A DNA stretch of 52,755 nt from Candidatus Undinarchaeales archaeon (GCA_030753015.1 JASMDC010000024.1:1-52755), one strand, 5' to 3'. Counted from the first letter of the stretch, positions 35,384 through 46,276 are shown. The notes: generated from the sequence alone by a model not told the origin. Made by a program: numbers and translations.

Positions 35384-36466
35384 GTGGCAGGAGAGCCTGA
35401 GACCGTCGAGGGGTGGATGCACCTCGGGAACGAGGTGAGAGAGCGGGGTGACCTGCGTCGCGCTATCATGTGCTACGTCAAGGCTGTCGAGATGGAACCG
35501 GACAACGTGGAGATCCATAACATCCTCGCTCTGGCCTTCCTCGAGGATGGTGCCATAGATCAGGCCGCCAAGGCGTTCAACAATGTGCTCAAGCTCGATC
35601 CCGAGAACGTGATGGCCCTTACCAACCTCGGCGTCGTGCTCCATCGGATGGGACGGCTAGAGGAGGCCATTGAGGCATTTGCGAAAGCATTGAAGTCGGA
35701 GCCGGGACATGCTGAAGCCCTCAACAACCTCGCGGTCATCATTGCGGACAAGGGCGACGTCGACAAGGCCATCGACATGCTCAAAGGAGCGGTGAAGTCC
35801 GATCCCAAGTACGTCGAGGGCTGGTACAATCTCGCCGTGTTCCTTGAACGTAAGGGAGCTTTGCAGGACGCGGAGCAGGCCGCACGAAAGGCTATCTCAC
35901 TGGACCACGATCATGTCAAGGCACAGTACATCCTCGGTGTCGTGCTCTCCGATATGGGGCGGACCGATCCTGCTATCGAGGCTTTCACCCAGGTGCTCAA
36001 GCAGGCCCCGGAAATGGGGCGGGCGTGGTACAAGCTGGGCATCCTGCAATCGCGCAGAGAACGGCACGAGGAAGCCATTGGGTGCTACGACAGGGCTCTC
36101 AAGTACGATCCGAACGACGCTGACGCCTGGATCAACCTGGGAGCGGCCTACCATCTGAACCACCTCTACGACAAGGCGATCGACTCCTATATCAAGGCGA
36201 TCAACCTCAGGCCCGACCTCCACGAGGCCTGGTTCAACAAGGGCACCGCCTACCTAGCAAAGGGCTATGAGGACAAGGCCATCGAGGACTTCAAGCGGGC
36301 GCTCTCCATCAAGCCCGACTACGTGGATGCCCTGGTCAACCTGGGGGTCGTGCTGCGCAGGCGCGGGGGCATCGACCAGGCACGGGCCCTCTTCCTCAAG
36401 GCCCTTGATATCCAGCCCGAGAACGAGCAGGCCAACCGCAACATCATCGAGCTGGAGGGATCCTGA
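35384..36466 (+). CDS. Tetratricopeptide (TPR) repeat protein
   Basis: 360 residues, almost wholly made of about nine 34-residue TPR units. Repeated features include ALAFLEDGAIDQAAKAF, ALNNLAVI, NLAVFLERKGALQDAEQAA and YKLGILQSRR. TPR superhelices bind partner proteins and peptides. The start is GTG 35384, with AGGAGGTGA at 35367-35375. No signal peptide or membrane segment. It is followed by the HAD phosphatase gene on the same strand, 29 nt further on. Confidence 0.93.
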   Translation: MAGEPETVEGWMHLGNEVRERGDLRRAIMCYVKAVEMEPDNVEIHNILALAFLEDGAIDQAAKAFNNVLKLDPENVMALTNLGVVLHRMGRLEEAIEAFAKALKSEPGHAEALNNLAVIIADKGDVDKAIDMLKGAVKSDPKYVEGWYNLAVFLERKGALQDAEQAARKAISLDHDHVKAQYILGVVLSDMGRTDPAIEAFTQVLKQAPEMGRAWYKLGILQSRRERHEEAIGCYDRALKYDPNDADAWINLGAAYHLNHLYDKAIDSYIKAINLRPDLHEAWFNKGTAYLAKGYEDKAIEDFKRALSIKPDYVDALVNLGVVLRRRGGIDQARALFLKALDIQPENEQANRNIIELEGS

Positions 36467-36495
36467 CCATCGCCAGAGCATACCCCCGGTATGGT

Positions 36496-37131
36496 GTGGC
36501 CCTCTTGGATATGGACGGTACCCTCATGGACTCGGGGGAAGCCCACTTCGTCTCTTGGAAGGCGGCATTCGAGGCCAACGGCCATCCCTTCACTCGCGAG
36601 CATTGGAACGTCCTGTTCGGAAGGACGGCCAACGACTTCTTCGACCTGGTGATGCCCGGCTCCACTTCCACTGAGCGTGCGGCCGTTCTGGCGGAAAAGA
36701 GTCGCCTATTCCTTGGAGATGCGGTCCGGAGCGTACAGCTCTGCCCGGGTGTCCGTGACCTGTTCGCTGTGTTCGCCGAACAGGGTATCGCGCCATACGT
36801 CGTATCCTCATCCTCCAAGGCCAACGTCGAGGCCATGCTGCATATGCACGGGCTCGACCTGCCCTCGGTGCACGCCGCCGACGTCAAGCACGGAAAACCA
36901 GCTCCGGACATGTTCCTGCTTGCCCTGGAGCGTGCCCGTGACGAGGGTAACGATGGACGTGCTCTCGTACTGGAGGATTCGCTTTCGGGTGTGCGGGCAG
37001 GTGTGGCCGCCGGGCTCGACACCTATGGTGTGCTCACCGGTGGCTTCCCCGAGCAGGAGCTCGTGGCGGCCGGCGCCCGACAGGTGTTCCCGGACGCTGG
37101 CGGCCTCGCTCAGGCCCTCCAGCGCGGATGA
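36496..37131 (+). CDS. HAD-superfamily phosphatase (beta-phosphoglucomutase-like)
   Basis: 211 residues from GTG 36496. LLDMDGTLMDS holds the catalytic Asp pair, VVSSSS is motif II, KHGKPAPDMFLLALE motif III with the Lys, and VLEDSLSGVRAG motif IV with acidic residues. A helical cap (about 20-85) makes it subfamily I, as in beta-phosphoglucomutase and phosphoglycolate phosphatase. Substrate unknown. The frame continues upstream of GTG to a CTG, so the exact start is uncertain. Confidence 0.87.
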   Translation: MALLDMDGTLMDSGEAHFVSWKAAFEANGHPFTREHWNVLFGRTANDFFDLVMPGSTSTERAAVLAEKSRLFLGDAVRSVQLCPGVRDLFAVFAEQGIAPYVVSSSSKANVEAMLHMHGLDLPSVHAADVKHGKPAPDMFLLALERARDEGNDGRALVLEDSLSGVRAGVAAGLDTYGVLTGGFPEQELVAAGARQVFPDAGGLAQALQRG

Positions 37132-37134
37132 GGC

Positions 37135-37947
37135 TCACTCGTCCTCGCCCGTGGTCTCCTCGAGCCGTTCGAAGATTATCCGGCGGCGCCGGGTCAGGAG
37201 CAGGGAGTAGCCCATGGCCACACACCCGATCGCCAGGAGGACCGGACCGATCGGACTGGTCCTGCGAGAGGCACTGACCGGCAACTCCTCGGGGACACCC
37301 CGTTCACTCTTCGACTTTGCGATGGAGGTCCCCTCATCCTCGACGGTCGCTCCTTTATCGACCTCAACGGCCATGTCCTCGTTGGCAGCAGCGGCACGGG
37401 GCGCGGCGACGGCCATCATGGTAGGCGCTGGCGCGGGCATATCGGCATCGGCCATCTCCGGTTCTTGCATTCTCTCGAGCGGTGGGTCTTTTCCAAGGGA
37501 ACCACCAGCAGCTCCGGTCATGACCTGTCCATCCTCGCGCGGTACTTCTTGTACCGATTTGATCCTCACGGGCTCTACCGCCCGGTCCATCGGCATGGCG
37601 CCCTCGAAAGCGGGGCCGAAGGGAGCGATGAGGTTCTGGATCCCTCCGGCCATCACCAGAAAGCCGATGAGGAAGACGACCGAGACATCGCTTATGAAGG
37701 GTAGGAGGATGCGCGAACCTTCATTGGAGAGGGTGTAGAAAACGAACTTCCTACCGGGTTGCTTGTCCTTTTCCACTAATCCGACCCTCTCCAGGACCTG
37801 CAGGTGCTCCTTGACCGTTGTCACATGCTTCCCAAGAGCGCGGGCGAGGTCCGACAGGATGATCCCGTGGTGGTCCTTGAGCGCATGGAGGATGTCCCTC
37901 CGGGTACCGGATGACAGCGCCTTCATCAATGATGCGTCAAGCCTCAT
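37135..37947 (-). CDS. Membrane-tethered winged-helix (ArsR-like) protein
   Basis: 270 residues. The N-terminal winged helix (about 5-75) contains SSGTRRDILHALKDH, SDLARALGKHVTTVKEHLQVLE and VEKDKQPGRKFVFYTLS. Two membrane segments (about 88-112 and 235-255) enclose an acidic, Ala/Pro/Met-rich loop, and a short basic end (TRRRR) follows. A DNA-binding domain fixed to the membrane suggests direct signalling from outside. The inducer is unknown. Convergent with the HAD gene. Confidence 0.78.
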   Translation of the reverse strand: MRLDASLMKALSSGTRRDILHALKDHHGIILSDLARALGKHVTTVKEHLQVLERVGLVEKDKQPGRKFVFYTLSNEGSRILLPFISDVSVVFLIGFLVMAGGIQNLIAPFGPAFEGAMPMDRAVEPVRIKSVQEVPREDGQVMTGAAGGSLGKDPPLERMQEPEMADADMPAPAPTMMAVAAPRAAAANEDMAVEVDKGATVEDEGTSIAKSKSERGVPEELPVSASRRTSPIGPVLLAIGCVAMGYSLLLTRRRRIIFERLEETTGEDE

Positions 37948-37989
37948 CGTCCATATTCACCTCAGTGGGGGGCCGTGGTCGGCCAGGGG

Positions 37990-38187
37990 TCACTCCACGC
38001 CAGTCCCGATCTCGCCAAGGTCTGCTGTGTTGGATATCCTTTTTATCCTTGTACCTAAGGCGGGGGTCGCGACGTCGAGGAGCACGTGACAGGTGAGGAA
38101 GCAACCGTAGGCGAGTGCCGCGTCGTCCGGTACGTCGTTATTGGCCGCAAGGCTCTGAAGGAGCTCGATTGTGGCGTCCATCTCCAT
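37990..38187 (-). CDS. Small 65-residue protein, unknown
   Basis: 65 residues from ATG 38187 with a TATA box at 38209-38218, about 25 nt upstream, so probably leaderless. The first half looks helical (DATIELLQSLAANNDVPDDAALAYGCF). I do not recognise it, though LLQSLAANNDVPDDA is faintly like the start of UPF0147 proteins. It lies between a membrane winged-helix gene and the DUF1989 gene, all on the minus strand. Coding is supported by promoter placement only. Confidence 0.45.
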   Translation of the reverse strand: MEMDATIELLQSLAANNDVPDDAALAYGCFLTCHVLLDVATPALGTRIKRISNTADLGEIGTGVE

Positions 38188-38245
38188 AGATATTCCATGT
38201 CTCGGGGAATATAAAAAGCCCCCAAAGTTGGTTTGGTGACCGCCC

Positions 38246-38280
38246 TAGAAAACGTGTTCACTGGTGAGTGAGGATTTCTA
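38246..38280 (-). terminator. Nested hairpin after the DUF1989 gene
   Basis: TAGAAA/TTTCTA (38246-38251 with 38275-38280) encloses TCACT-GGTG-AGTGA (38258-38271). It begins 18 nt past the DUF1989 stop and could be a terminator or processing site. Confidence 0.4.
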
Positions 38281-38297
38281 CACGATAATTGTCTTAT

Positions 38298-38864
38298 CTA
38301 TTCGGGACCGAGCACCTCGACCTTGATGTCGCTGGGATTCGGATTGCACCAGTGCCGGTCCGGGCACGCCGACAGGCCGACGGTCACATCACGCTCCGCT
38401 CGCAGCACGACGTAATCATCCTTCTCAGCGGTCTTGTGGATCGTGAGCGCCATGTCCTCGTCCACGAACATGAAGAACGTGGTCGTGGGAGGGAGTGATG
38501 CCAGTGAGATGTCCAGGGCGCTGGCGAGCATGTCCCTACAACCGTCGAGCTCGCCCTCGTATATATCCGAGCGGCAGCCAGGGAAGAGCAGGTCATGGGG
38601 TGCCTCTGTATGGTTCTCAATAAGAGTGAGCACAGCCTCGCCGGCACCGTCATAGAGCGCCATGTCCAGGTCCAGAGTGGACACGAGCTTTGGGAAATCG
38701 AACCGTTGAATCCCGTTCAGATCGCGGCTGAGCGACTGGTTGAAGTCCTTGAAGCAGAGGTCGACAACCTGACCGCCCTCGAGTGTAGTGATCCTCAGCC
38801 GCTGACCCTTGGTAAGCTTGAATGCACGGGTAGTTCCGTGCGCCAGGACCACATCCTCTCCCAT
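38298..38864 (-). CDS. DUF1989 family protein (urea-carboxylase-associated type)
   Basis: 188 residues from ATG 38864, with GAGGGGTG just upstream; the long frame to 39335 overlaps grpE and is not real. LEGGQVVDLCFKDF, HDLLFPGCRSDIYEG, GCRDMLASAL and LSACPDRHWCNP are the DUF1989 landmarks including the metal-binding Cys residues. Family members are linked with urea amidolyase and guanidine/carboxyguanidine metabolism. No urea gene is nearby. Divergent from grpE over one shared promoter. Confidence 0.85.
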   Translation of the reverse strand: MGEDVVLAHGTTRAFKLTKGQRLRITTLEGGQVVDLCFKDFNQSLSRDLNGIQRFDFPKLVSTLDLDMALYDGAGEAVLTLIENHTEAPHDLLFPGCRSDIYEGELDGCRDMLASALDISLASLPPTTTFFMFVDEDMALTIHKTAEKDDYVVLRAERDVTVGLSACPDRHWCNPNPSDIKVEVLGPE

Positions 38865-38885
38865 GGTGGGCACCCCTCGGTTAAT

Positions 38886-38895
38886 ATTTTTAAAT
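38886..38895. promoter_or_regulatory. Shared TATA element, DUF1989 / grpE
   Basis: ATTTTTAAAT in the divergent gap. It is about 22 nt from the DUF1989 ATG (leaderless) and about 70 nt from the grpE ATG, so the grpE mRNA would have a leader of about 45 nt. Confidence 0.5.
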
Positions 38896-38964
38896 CCCAC
38901 CTTTCCACAGACAAAAAATAACATTGAAAAACCTATTTCTTCTCCCGAGAACCGGCGAACAGAA

Positions 38965-39621
38965 ATGGGTGACGCGGACGATGAAGATAACATGGCGTGC
39001 GAGACCGGTATGGAACCGGATACCCAGGAAAAAGTTGGACCAAAAATGGTGACACAGGACGGTAAAGCCGACACGCGCATCGAAGACTTGAGGAATACCC
39101 TCGATGAGCATGAGCGCGAGAGCAAGGAACAACTCGACCGGCTCGTTCGTGTCCAAGCCGACTTCGATAACTTCCGCAAGCGTGTCGAACGCGATCGGGA
39201 TGATCTCGCCAAGACCGCAGCCGAGGGCCTTATACTCAGGGTCCTCGAGGTGGTCGACAACCTCGACCGTGCGATCGAGCACATGCGGACTGACGAGCGT
39301 ACGCAGGAGCACACACGCGGTGTGGAGATGATCAAGGACCAGCTGCTGGGCGTGCTCGCCGTCGAAGGCCTTCAGGAGATGGAGTGCCTCGATAAACCCT
39401 TCGATCCCCTCTACCATGAGGCCATAGCTCGTGAGACGATGGACGATGTCGATGCGGAAACGGTCTCGGAGGTGTTCCAGAAGGGTTACACCCTCAAGGG
39501 CAAGGTCATCCGCCATGCCCGCGTCAAGGTCACAGTGCCCGTCGCCAAAAAGGAAGGATCAGGGAAAGAACGCTCAACGACTAATGCTAACGGATCACAG
39601 GAGAACGATAAGGAGGAATGA
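38965..39621 (+). CDS. grpE: Nucleotide exchange factor GrpE
   Basis: 218 residues from ATG 38965; an open frame continues upstream through the promoter. Acidic N-terminus, long coiled coil (about 35-85: [20 protein letters not shown]) and C-terminal beta domain with [10 protein letters not shown] and [16 protein letters not shown], all diagnostic. It exchanges ADP for ATP on DnaK. The stop codon overlaps the dnaK start region (ATGA). Confidence 0.93.
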   Translation: MGDADDEDNMACETGMEPDTQEKVGPKMVTQDGKADTRIEDLRNTLDEHERESKEQLDRLVRVQADFDNFRKRVERDRDDLAKTAAEGLILRVLEVVDNLDRAIEHMRTDERTQEHTRGVEMIKDQLLGVLAVEGLQEMECLDKPFDPLYHEAIARETMDDVDAETVSEVFQKGYTLKGKVIRHARVKVTVPVAKKEGSGKERSTTNANGSQENDKEE

Positions 39622-39623
39622 AC

Positions 39624-41468
<1,845 letters not shown>

Positions 41469-41511
41469 GTCCGCTCCACCGTGGGGCGGCCTGGGAACCA
41501 TGTGAACGACC

Positions 41512-42741
41512 GTGGCCAAAAAGAACAAGCGGGACTATTACGAGGTGCTGGGCATCCCCCGGTCCGCCTCCAAGGAAGAGATCAAGAAGTCGTTCCGCCA
41601 GCTCGCCCGCAAGCACCACCCTGACGTGAACCCTGATGATCCCGAGGGCGCTACCGAGCGGTTCAAAGAGGTGCGGGAGGCCTACGAGGTGCTCTCCAAC
41701 GAGCAGAAGCGCGTCCGGTACGACAAGTTCGGGCACGCTGGTGTCGGCGGCCGCGGTGGTGCGGGAGGGTTCGACTTCGGCGGGTTCGAGGACATCTTCG
41801 CCGGGTTCGGCGATATCTTCAACGTGGGGGCGTCCGGTAGACGACGACGTCCGACCGGTCCCGTCCGTGGGAACGACCTAAGGTACGACCTGGAGGTCAC
41901 TTTCGAGGACGCCGCGGCCGGGCTCGAGACGACCATCCACGTCCCACGTCACAAGGAGTGCACCACCTGCAACGGTACTGGCGCCAAACCGGGTACCGAG
42001 AAGCGTAGATGCACCCAGTGCAACGGCACGGGTAAGGTGGAGAACCGCCGGCAGGCAGGATTCACGACCTTCGTATCCGTTTCGGCCTGTCCCACCTGCC
42101 GTGGGGCCGGCGAGGTCGTGGACGATCCGTGCACGGAGTGCGGTGGCGACGGCACCGTGCAGGTGAAAGAGACCATCGAGATCAAGATCCCTCCTGGTGT
42201 GGATACGGGTTCGCACCTTCGGGTACCGGGTCGTGGCGAAGTCGGTCATCGCGGAGGGCCCTCCGGCGACCTCTATGTGGTCATCCACATCCGCGCTCAC
42301 GATTTCTTCCAGCGGGACGGCTTCGACATCTACTGTTCGATCCCCATCACCTTCGCACTGGGTTCCCTTGGCGGGGAGACGCGAGTCCCTACTCTCGACG
42401 GGGACGCGATCATCAAGGTCCCGGCCGGGACGCAGAGCGGGCAGGTCTTCTCCATGAAGGGCAAGGGCTTTCCACACATCCGTGGTGGCGGGCGAGGAGA
42501 CCAGTACGTGAAGGTGCGCGTCACTGTGCCCTCAAAGATGTCCCCGACCCAGCGTCGCAAGCTCCGCCAGTTCGCCGCCTCCATGGGATGGGAGGCCGAG
42601 GGGGTCATCTCCGAGGACGGGCTCGATGATGCCGTTCGCGTCGATGCCGAGCTGGCCGATGGCGAGAGGAAGGGTTTCTTCGAACGGGTCTTTGGCGGTT
42701 GGGGCGGCGGTACAGACGAGAGCTCGGACGAAACCTCCTAG
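41512..42741 (+). CDS. dnaJ: Co-chaperone DnaJ (Hsp40, type I)
   Basis: 409 residues from GTG 41512. The J domain contains [20 protein letters not shown] and HHPDVNPD with the essential HPD. A Gly/Phe-rich stretch is followed by four zinc-binding repeats: [24 protein letters not shown] and CTECGGDG. C-terminal substrate domains are complete. The C-terminal tail is longer than usual (Gly/Ser/Asp-rich). It completes the grpE-dnaK-dnaJ operon. Confidence 0.97.
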   Translation: MAKKNKRDYYEVLGIPRSASKEEIKKSFRQLARKHHPDVNPDDPEGATERFKEVREAYEVLSNEQKRVRYDKFGHAGVGGRGGAGGFDFGGFEDIFAGFGDIFNVGASGRRRRPTGPVRGNDLRYDLEVTFEDAAAGLETTIHVPRHKECTTCNGTGAKPGTEKRRCTQCNGTGKVENRRQAGFTTFVSVSACPTCRGAGEVVDDPCTECGGDGTVQVKETIEIKIPPGVDTGSHLRVPGRGEVGHRGGPSGDLYVVIHIRAHDFFQRDGFDIYCSIPITFALGSLGGETRVPTLDGDAIIKVPAGTQSGQVFSMKGKGFPHIRGGGRGDQYVKVRVTVPSKMSPTQRRKLRQFAASMGWEAEGVISEDGLDDAVRVDAELADGERKGFFERVFGGWGGGTDESSDETS

Positions 42742-42801
42742 TTTCCCGCGCGCAGCCCTACCACTGATATTCCGAAGTGTCAGCGTTCCGGAAGTGACGG
42801 A

Positions 42802-43890
42802 TCAGCCCCAGAGCTCGTAGGCGGGATCGCCTTCATCGCCATCGATTGCCTCGATGGCCTCCGTCTCGGGAGAAACGTTCCCGTAGATGTCGAGCTGGTG
42901 TGTGCCGCTGTCGTACTCGCGGGCCCGCATGTACCCGAACACACCCTTCTTGAGGGCGTTCTGGTTCAGGTAGGTGGTGGTCTCCCACTCACGCTCGTTG
43001 AAGGTGACGTGGGTTTCCCGCTCACGGCGGTTCTCCCTGATCTGGAGGCTGCCCATGTCGATACAGTAGCCGCCCCCGTCCATCTTGGTGAGCTTGATCT
43101 CCTCGCCGTCGATCTTCACACCGTTCTCGAGCTGTTCGTAGTCGAGGGTGCGCCTGTAGCCGTTCTCTTTCTTGAGCTTGACCTCCTTGCGGTCCAGGTC
43201 GAAGAAGAGCTCGAAGTCATCCTTGTAGGCCCGCACCTCACACCCGTAGGCGTGGGTGTGGCCAGACACCGAGAGCAGCGGGCGGATCTCGTCAGTAAAG
43301 GCGCGCAGCTCGCTCTCGTAGTTGTTGCGGAAGCGTTGGTAGCCGGTGCCCTTGGGCGGGGCGTGGCTGATCACGATGGTGTCCTTCCCCGTGCTCCCCG
43401 AGTCCTTGGCCAGCTTGTAGCCGTCATCGAGCCATCCGCGGATGATGTCGTTATCGTGGTGTCCGGGTGTGTGAGGGTGGTCGGTGGGGCCCTCGCCGCC
43501 CATGGCGACGAAGGAGTAGCCTCCGGCCTTTCGGTGGTCTCCCACGACGTAGTCGATGTTGTCGAACCTGTCGCACGCCTTCACCACGTTCTCCATGCGG
43601 TCGTGGTTGCCGTGGATGGCGTATACAGGCTTCCCGACGGCGTTCAGCTTCTCGAACGCGAAGTCGAGGTGCTTTCCCTCCCAGAACGGCGTGTCATAAT
43701 CGGTGTAGTCACCGGCGGTCACGATGGCGTCGACTTCAAGCTCCTTCGCCTTGTCGTCGATGTCCTGGAAGTAGGTCTCCAGCTCCTTGCGGTTTGAGAC
43801 CGGACGATCGCGGACGTGCACGTCAGTAACAAAGAGCATCTTGACGTCCTTTGTCACGTCCTGATCTTTCGGTCCGTAATCCTCGAACAT
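42802..43890 (-). CDS. Calcineurin-like metallophosphoesterase
   Basis: 362 residues. VTDVHV, GDYTDYD, GNHDRME, SHAPPKG and GHTHAYG are the five metal-binding motifs in order. The C-terminal 150 residues are rich in charged residues and beta strands (DLDRKEVKLKKENGYRR, NQNALKKGVFGYMRAREYDSG). Family members hydrolyse phosphodiesters or nucleotides. No signal peptide. Convergent with dnaJ. Confidence 0.88.
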   Translation of the reverse strand: MFEDYGPKDQDVTKDVKMLFVTDVHVRDRPVSNRKELETYFQDIDDKAKELEVDAIVTAGDYTDYDTPFWEGKHLDFAFEKLNAVGKPVYAIHGNHDRMENVVKACDRFDNIDYVVGDHRKAGGYSFVAMGGEGPTDHPHTPGHHDNDIIRGWLDDGYKLAKDSGSTGKDTIVISHAPPKGTGYQRFRNNYESELRAFTDEIRPLLSVSGHTHAYGCEVRAYKDDFELFFDLDRKEVKLKKENGYRRTLDYEQLENGVKIDGEEIKLTKMDGGGYCIDMGSLQIRENRRERETHVTFNEREWETTTYLNQNALKKGVFGYMRAREYDSGTHQLDIYGNVSPETEAIEAIDGDEGDPAYELWG

Positions 43891-43918
43891 GGTGTATCAC
43901 ACTGTACCGCAGGAGTTA

Positions 43919-44890
43919 CTACTCTATAGTAGTTCCAGCTATATAAACCTTTTCCTTTTCGGCCTCAATCGTCGCACGCAGCCCCCCCTCAAGGGTGGTT
44001 CGAGGGACGAATCCCAGAGCTTCCCTGGCCGCTCTGACATCCGCACTGCTCTCGTGGATGTCCCCCGGGCGGGGCGGGTCGTGCTCCACTCCCACAGGTG
44101 CGTCCAGGGCATTGTTCACGGCCTCCGCGAGGTCGTTCACCGTCACCGGCGCGCCCGGTGCGATGTTGAACGCCCGTCCAGGATAGTGCCCTGCCCGCTC
44201 CAGAGCGGTCACGAACGCATCGCATACGTCGCCCACGTACACCAGTTCACGTGTCTGAGTACCATCCCCGTGAACCTTCATCGGTTCGCCAGCGAGCCCC
44301 GCTGACACGAACGCCGGCACCACCGCTGCGTACTCGGAGTCCGCACGCTGCCGTGGGCCGTACACGTTGAAAAGTCGCAGGGAGATGCCCATAAGCCCCC
44401 GCTCATTTGCGAACATACGCACCAGGGACTCGGCAGCGAGCTTGGAGGCGCCGTAGGGCGAAAGCGGGCGTAAGGGCGAGTCCTCTGACAGTGGAGGTGG
44501 CGTGTCACCGTACACGGCTGCTGATGAGGCAAATGCCAGGGATCCTACTCCGGCATCAGCGGCAGTCTCGAGCACCGCCAGTGTGCCTCTGACGTTTGCA
44601 TCGAAGGTCGCCCAAGGATCCTTCATGGAAGCGCCCACGCTCACGTCCGCTGCCAGATGCACGACGCCGTCCACATTGCGTAACTCGCGCGATGTAACAT
44701 CTCGGATATCCATACTATATACCGATACCCGCTCCTCGGGAAGAGGTGTAAGATTCTCGAGCAGGCCCGTGGAAAGGTCATCGATGACCAGCACCTCCGT
44801 GGCACCACGATGGAGCAAGGCCCCTACAAGATGGGAGCCTATGAAACCGGCCCCGCCGGTCACCAGGATACGCGATCCGTCGACCTGCAT
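43919..44890 (-). CDS. NAD-dependent sugar-nucleotide epimerase (GalE-like)
   Basis: 323 residues from ATG 44890, about 25 nt below a TATA box; the frame open to 45070 overlaps aroD. Extended SDR features: VTGGAGFIGSHLV, HLAADVSV, SSAAVYGD and YGASKLAAE with the catalytic Tyr and Lys. FNVYGPRQRADSEYA and RELVYVGDVCDAFV follow. It probably interconverts UDP- or dTDP-sugars for glycans. Divergent from aroD. Confidence 0.9.
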   Translation of the reverse strand: MQVDGSRILVTGGAGFIGSHLVGALLHRGATEVLVIDDLSTGLLENLTPLPEERVSVYSMDIRDVTSRELRNVDGVVHLAADVSVGASMKDPWATFDANVRGTLAVLETAADAGVGSLAFASSAAVYGDTPPPLSEDSPLRPLSPYGASKLAAESLVRMFANERGLMGISLRLFNVYGPRQRADSEYAAVVPAFVSAGLAGEPMKVHGDGTQTRELVYVGDVCDAFVTALERAGHYPGRAFNIAPGAPVTVNDLAEAVNNALDAPVGVEHDPPRPGDIHESSADVRAAREALGFVPRTTLEGGLRATIEAEKEKVYIAGTTIE

Positions 44891-44910
44891 GGAAGACGTG
44901 ACCGAGTGGC

Positions 44911-44918
44911 ATTTAAAT
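44911..44918. promoter_or_regulatory. Palindromic TATA box shared by epimerase and aroD
   Basis: ATTTAAAT is self-complementary and lies 21 nt from ATG 44890 on one side and 24 nt from GTG 44942 on the other. One element could serve two leaderless genes. Confidence 0.6.
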
Positions 44919-44941
44919 GGTTTTGCTGCGACCTCCGGGCC

Positions 44942-45628
44942 GTGGAGGACACGGACAAGGCACGGGCCCGTATCTGTGCGGTGGTCGCCGCCGATACGGT
45001 CGAGGAGATGGTGGACCGGGCCATGGAGGCAAGAGAGGACGCCGACCTCGTTGAATTCCGTATCGACCATCTTGTCTCACTTGAGCAGCTTGAGGGACTG
45101 AAGGAGTTCACCGCTCTCCCAGTGATCCTCACCCTCCGCTCCGCTATCCAGGGCGGACGGAGCGAACTGGAAGGGGACGCACGTCGAGCGGTCCTGGAGC
45201 GCATCATAAACCTCGGCCCGGCGTACATCGACCTAGAGTTCGGTAATGCTGACATGGAGCTCATTGCCGTTGCCAAGTGCGCCGGTGTGGGCACTATCCT
45301 CTCATTCCACGACTTCGAGGGAACCCCAGAAGGGATCGCTGACGTTGCTCAGGTGATGGCGGCCACGGACGCCGACATCATCAAGCTGGTCACTACTGCC
45401 GGCTCATGGAGGGACGAGCTTACAATGCTAACCATTGATCAACGGTACACCGATCGGGGGATCGTTGCCTTCTGCATGGGCGAACTCGGAGTGCTCTCCC
45501 GCGTGCTCTGTCCACTCATAGGGGGTCGGTTCACCTATGCCTTCGCGGGCAGGAGCACTGCAAATGGCCAGATTTCGTTAATTGACCTACGTATTACATA
45601 TAATACTGTGCAAATTCATTACGAATAA
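44942..45628 (+). CDS. aroD: 3-Dehydroquinate dehydratase, type I
   Basis: 228 residues from GTG 44942, which fits the promoter; the frame open to 44810 runs through the epimerase start. The type I Schiff-base enzyme of the shikimate pathway. ADLVEFRIDHL (acidic residue), ILTLRS, LSFHDFEGTP with the catalytic His and IIKLVTTA with the Schiff-base Lys are all present, as is GRFTYAF near the end. No other shikimate gene is adjacent. A hairpin (45630-45651) follows the stop. Confidence 0.93.
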   Translation: MEDTDKARARICAVVAADTVEEMVDRAMEAREDADLVEFRIDHLVSLEQLEGLKEFTALPVILTLRSAIQGGRSELEGDARRAVLERIINLGPAYIDLEFGNADMELIAVAKCAGVGTILSFHDFEGTPEGIADVAQVMAATDADIIKLVTTAGSWRDELTMLTIDQRYTDRGIVAFCMGELGVLSRVLCPLIGGRFTYAFAGRSTANGQISLIDLRITYNTVQIHYE

Positions 45629-45962
45629 CGTAGGAGTATATACAATCCTACCGGAAGTTATATATACCATACCGTGCTAACTAATAGCATAATCATTCCC
45701 GGAGCAGGATAACATGACAGCGTATATTAGAGGAAAGGTATTGGTACCGACCTTTATTATTGCGCGCAATCATGCCTGCATGCGCTGGTTGTAGCGCAAG
45801 GGGATGATGAAAACAACGCCGTGATTGTTTTTTGACCCTTTTCTTAAGTCGCTATGCGACTATCAGTCGTCCTCATCGCGGCGTTGGGGGCGCACGCGCC
45901 GATATCCGAACTCAACGAGATAACCGAGAGAACGACAAGGACGACACAAGGAGGTAATGACT
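45629..45962 (+). other. Structured leader region before the microprotein pair
   Basis: About 330 nt, AT-richer than its surroundings, with a TATA element at 45658-45666 and at least four hairpins. These are AAAGGT/ACCTTT (45734-45739 with 45750-45755), an 8-bp outer helix (45767-45774 with 45820-45827, one G-T) around TGCGCT-6-AGCGCA (45781-45798), AGTCGC-TAT-GCGACT (45847-45861), and CGGCG/CGCCG (45879-45883 with 45897-45901). A T-run follows the second structure (45828-45833). Two short frames, 26 codons (45714) and 39 codons (45854), cross it but lack independent support. Confidence 0.5.
45658..45666 (+). promoter_or_regulatory. TATA box of the microprotein locus
   Basis: TTATATATA, followed by an expected start near 45690. 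It gives a leader of about 270 nt before the first microprotein. Confidence 0.5.
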
Positions 45963-46100
45963 ATGTCACTTGAAGAGACCATGGAACTGATCATAAACGT
46001 CATGCAATTCGCTGACTCGTGGGAGACCCGCCGCGCTCAGGCCCCTGAGGAACAGGCCAGTGCCCCGCTCTTCCTCGCGTACGAAGGCATGCTCTCCTGA
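45963..46100 (+). CDS. Microprotein A, first of a tandem pair (45 aa)
   Basis: 45 residues from ATG 45963. GGAGGT at 45950-45955 is ideally spaced; an in-frame ATG at 45957 is too close. The sequence begins MSLEETMELI, continues VMQFADSWET and ends PLFLAYEGML. It is acidic, with an amphipathic helix (about 3-22), a variable Gln/Ala/Glu middle (23-34) and a hydrophobic C-terminal end. No Cys and no signal peptide. It is too small to appear in ordinary gene calling and I know no family for it. Its paralog lies 38 nt downstream. Confidence 0.8.
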   Translation: MSLEETMELIINVMQFADSWETRRAQAPEEQASAPLFLAYEGMLS

Positions 46101-46138
46101 GCAAGCCCACACCATCAACCACACAAGAGGTGCAGATC

Positions 46139-46276
46139 ATGTCAATTGAAGAGACGATGGAGCTGATCATCGACGTAATGCAGTTCGCTGACTCATGGGA
46201 GACCCAGCGGTACGAAGAGAATGCGCCGATGGCCGAGACTCCCCTCCTACTCGCCTATGAGGGCTTCCTCACCTAG
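46139..46276 (+). CDS. Microprotein B, second of a tandem pair (45 aa)
   Basis: 45 residues from ATG 46139 with AGAGGTG upstream. It begins MSIEETMELI, continues VMQFADSWET and ends PLLLAYEGFL, the same length and layout as its neighbour. In codons 1-22 the two genes differ at eight codons, six silent and two conservative (Leu/Ile, Asn/Asp). The middle is unalignable in detail (YEENAPMAE here). The duplicated unit also includes the sequence before the start (CACAAG plus AGGT). This pattern shows selection on the protein. Function unknown. Confidence 0.82.
   Translation: MSIEETMELIIDVMQFADSWETQRYEENAPMAETPLLLAYEGFLT

Noticed and set aside
45714..45794. 26-codon frame in the microprotein leader
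   Set aside because: GGAG lies nearby, but the frame crosses hairpins, shows no codon bias and has no paralog, so it was kept only as a note in the leader entry.
45804..45827. Box C-like ATGATGA suggesting a C/D sRNA
   Set aside because: No box D or D' at proper spacing could be found.
45854..45973. 39-codon signal-peptide-like frame overlapping microprotein A
   Set aside because: Its ATG lies inside a hairpin, codon use is not like the neighbours, and it overlaps a better-supported gene in another frame.
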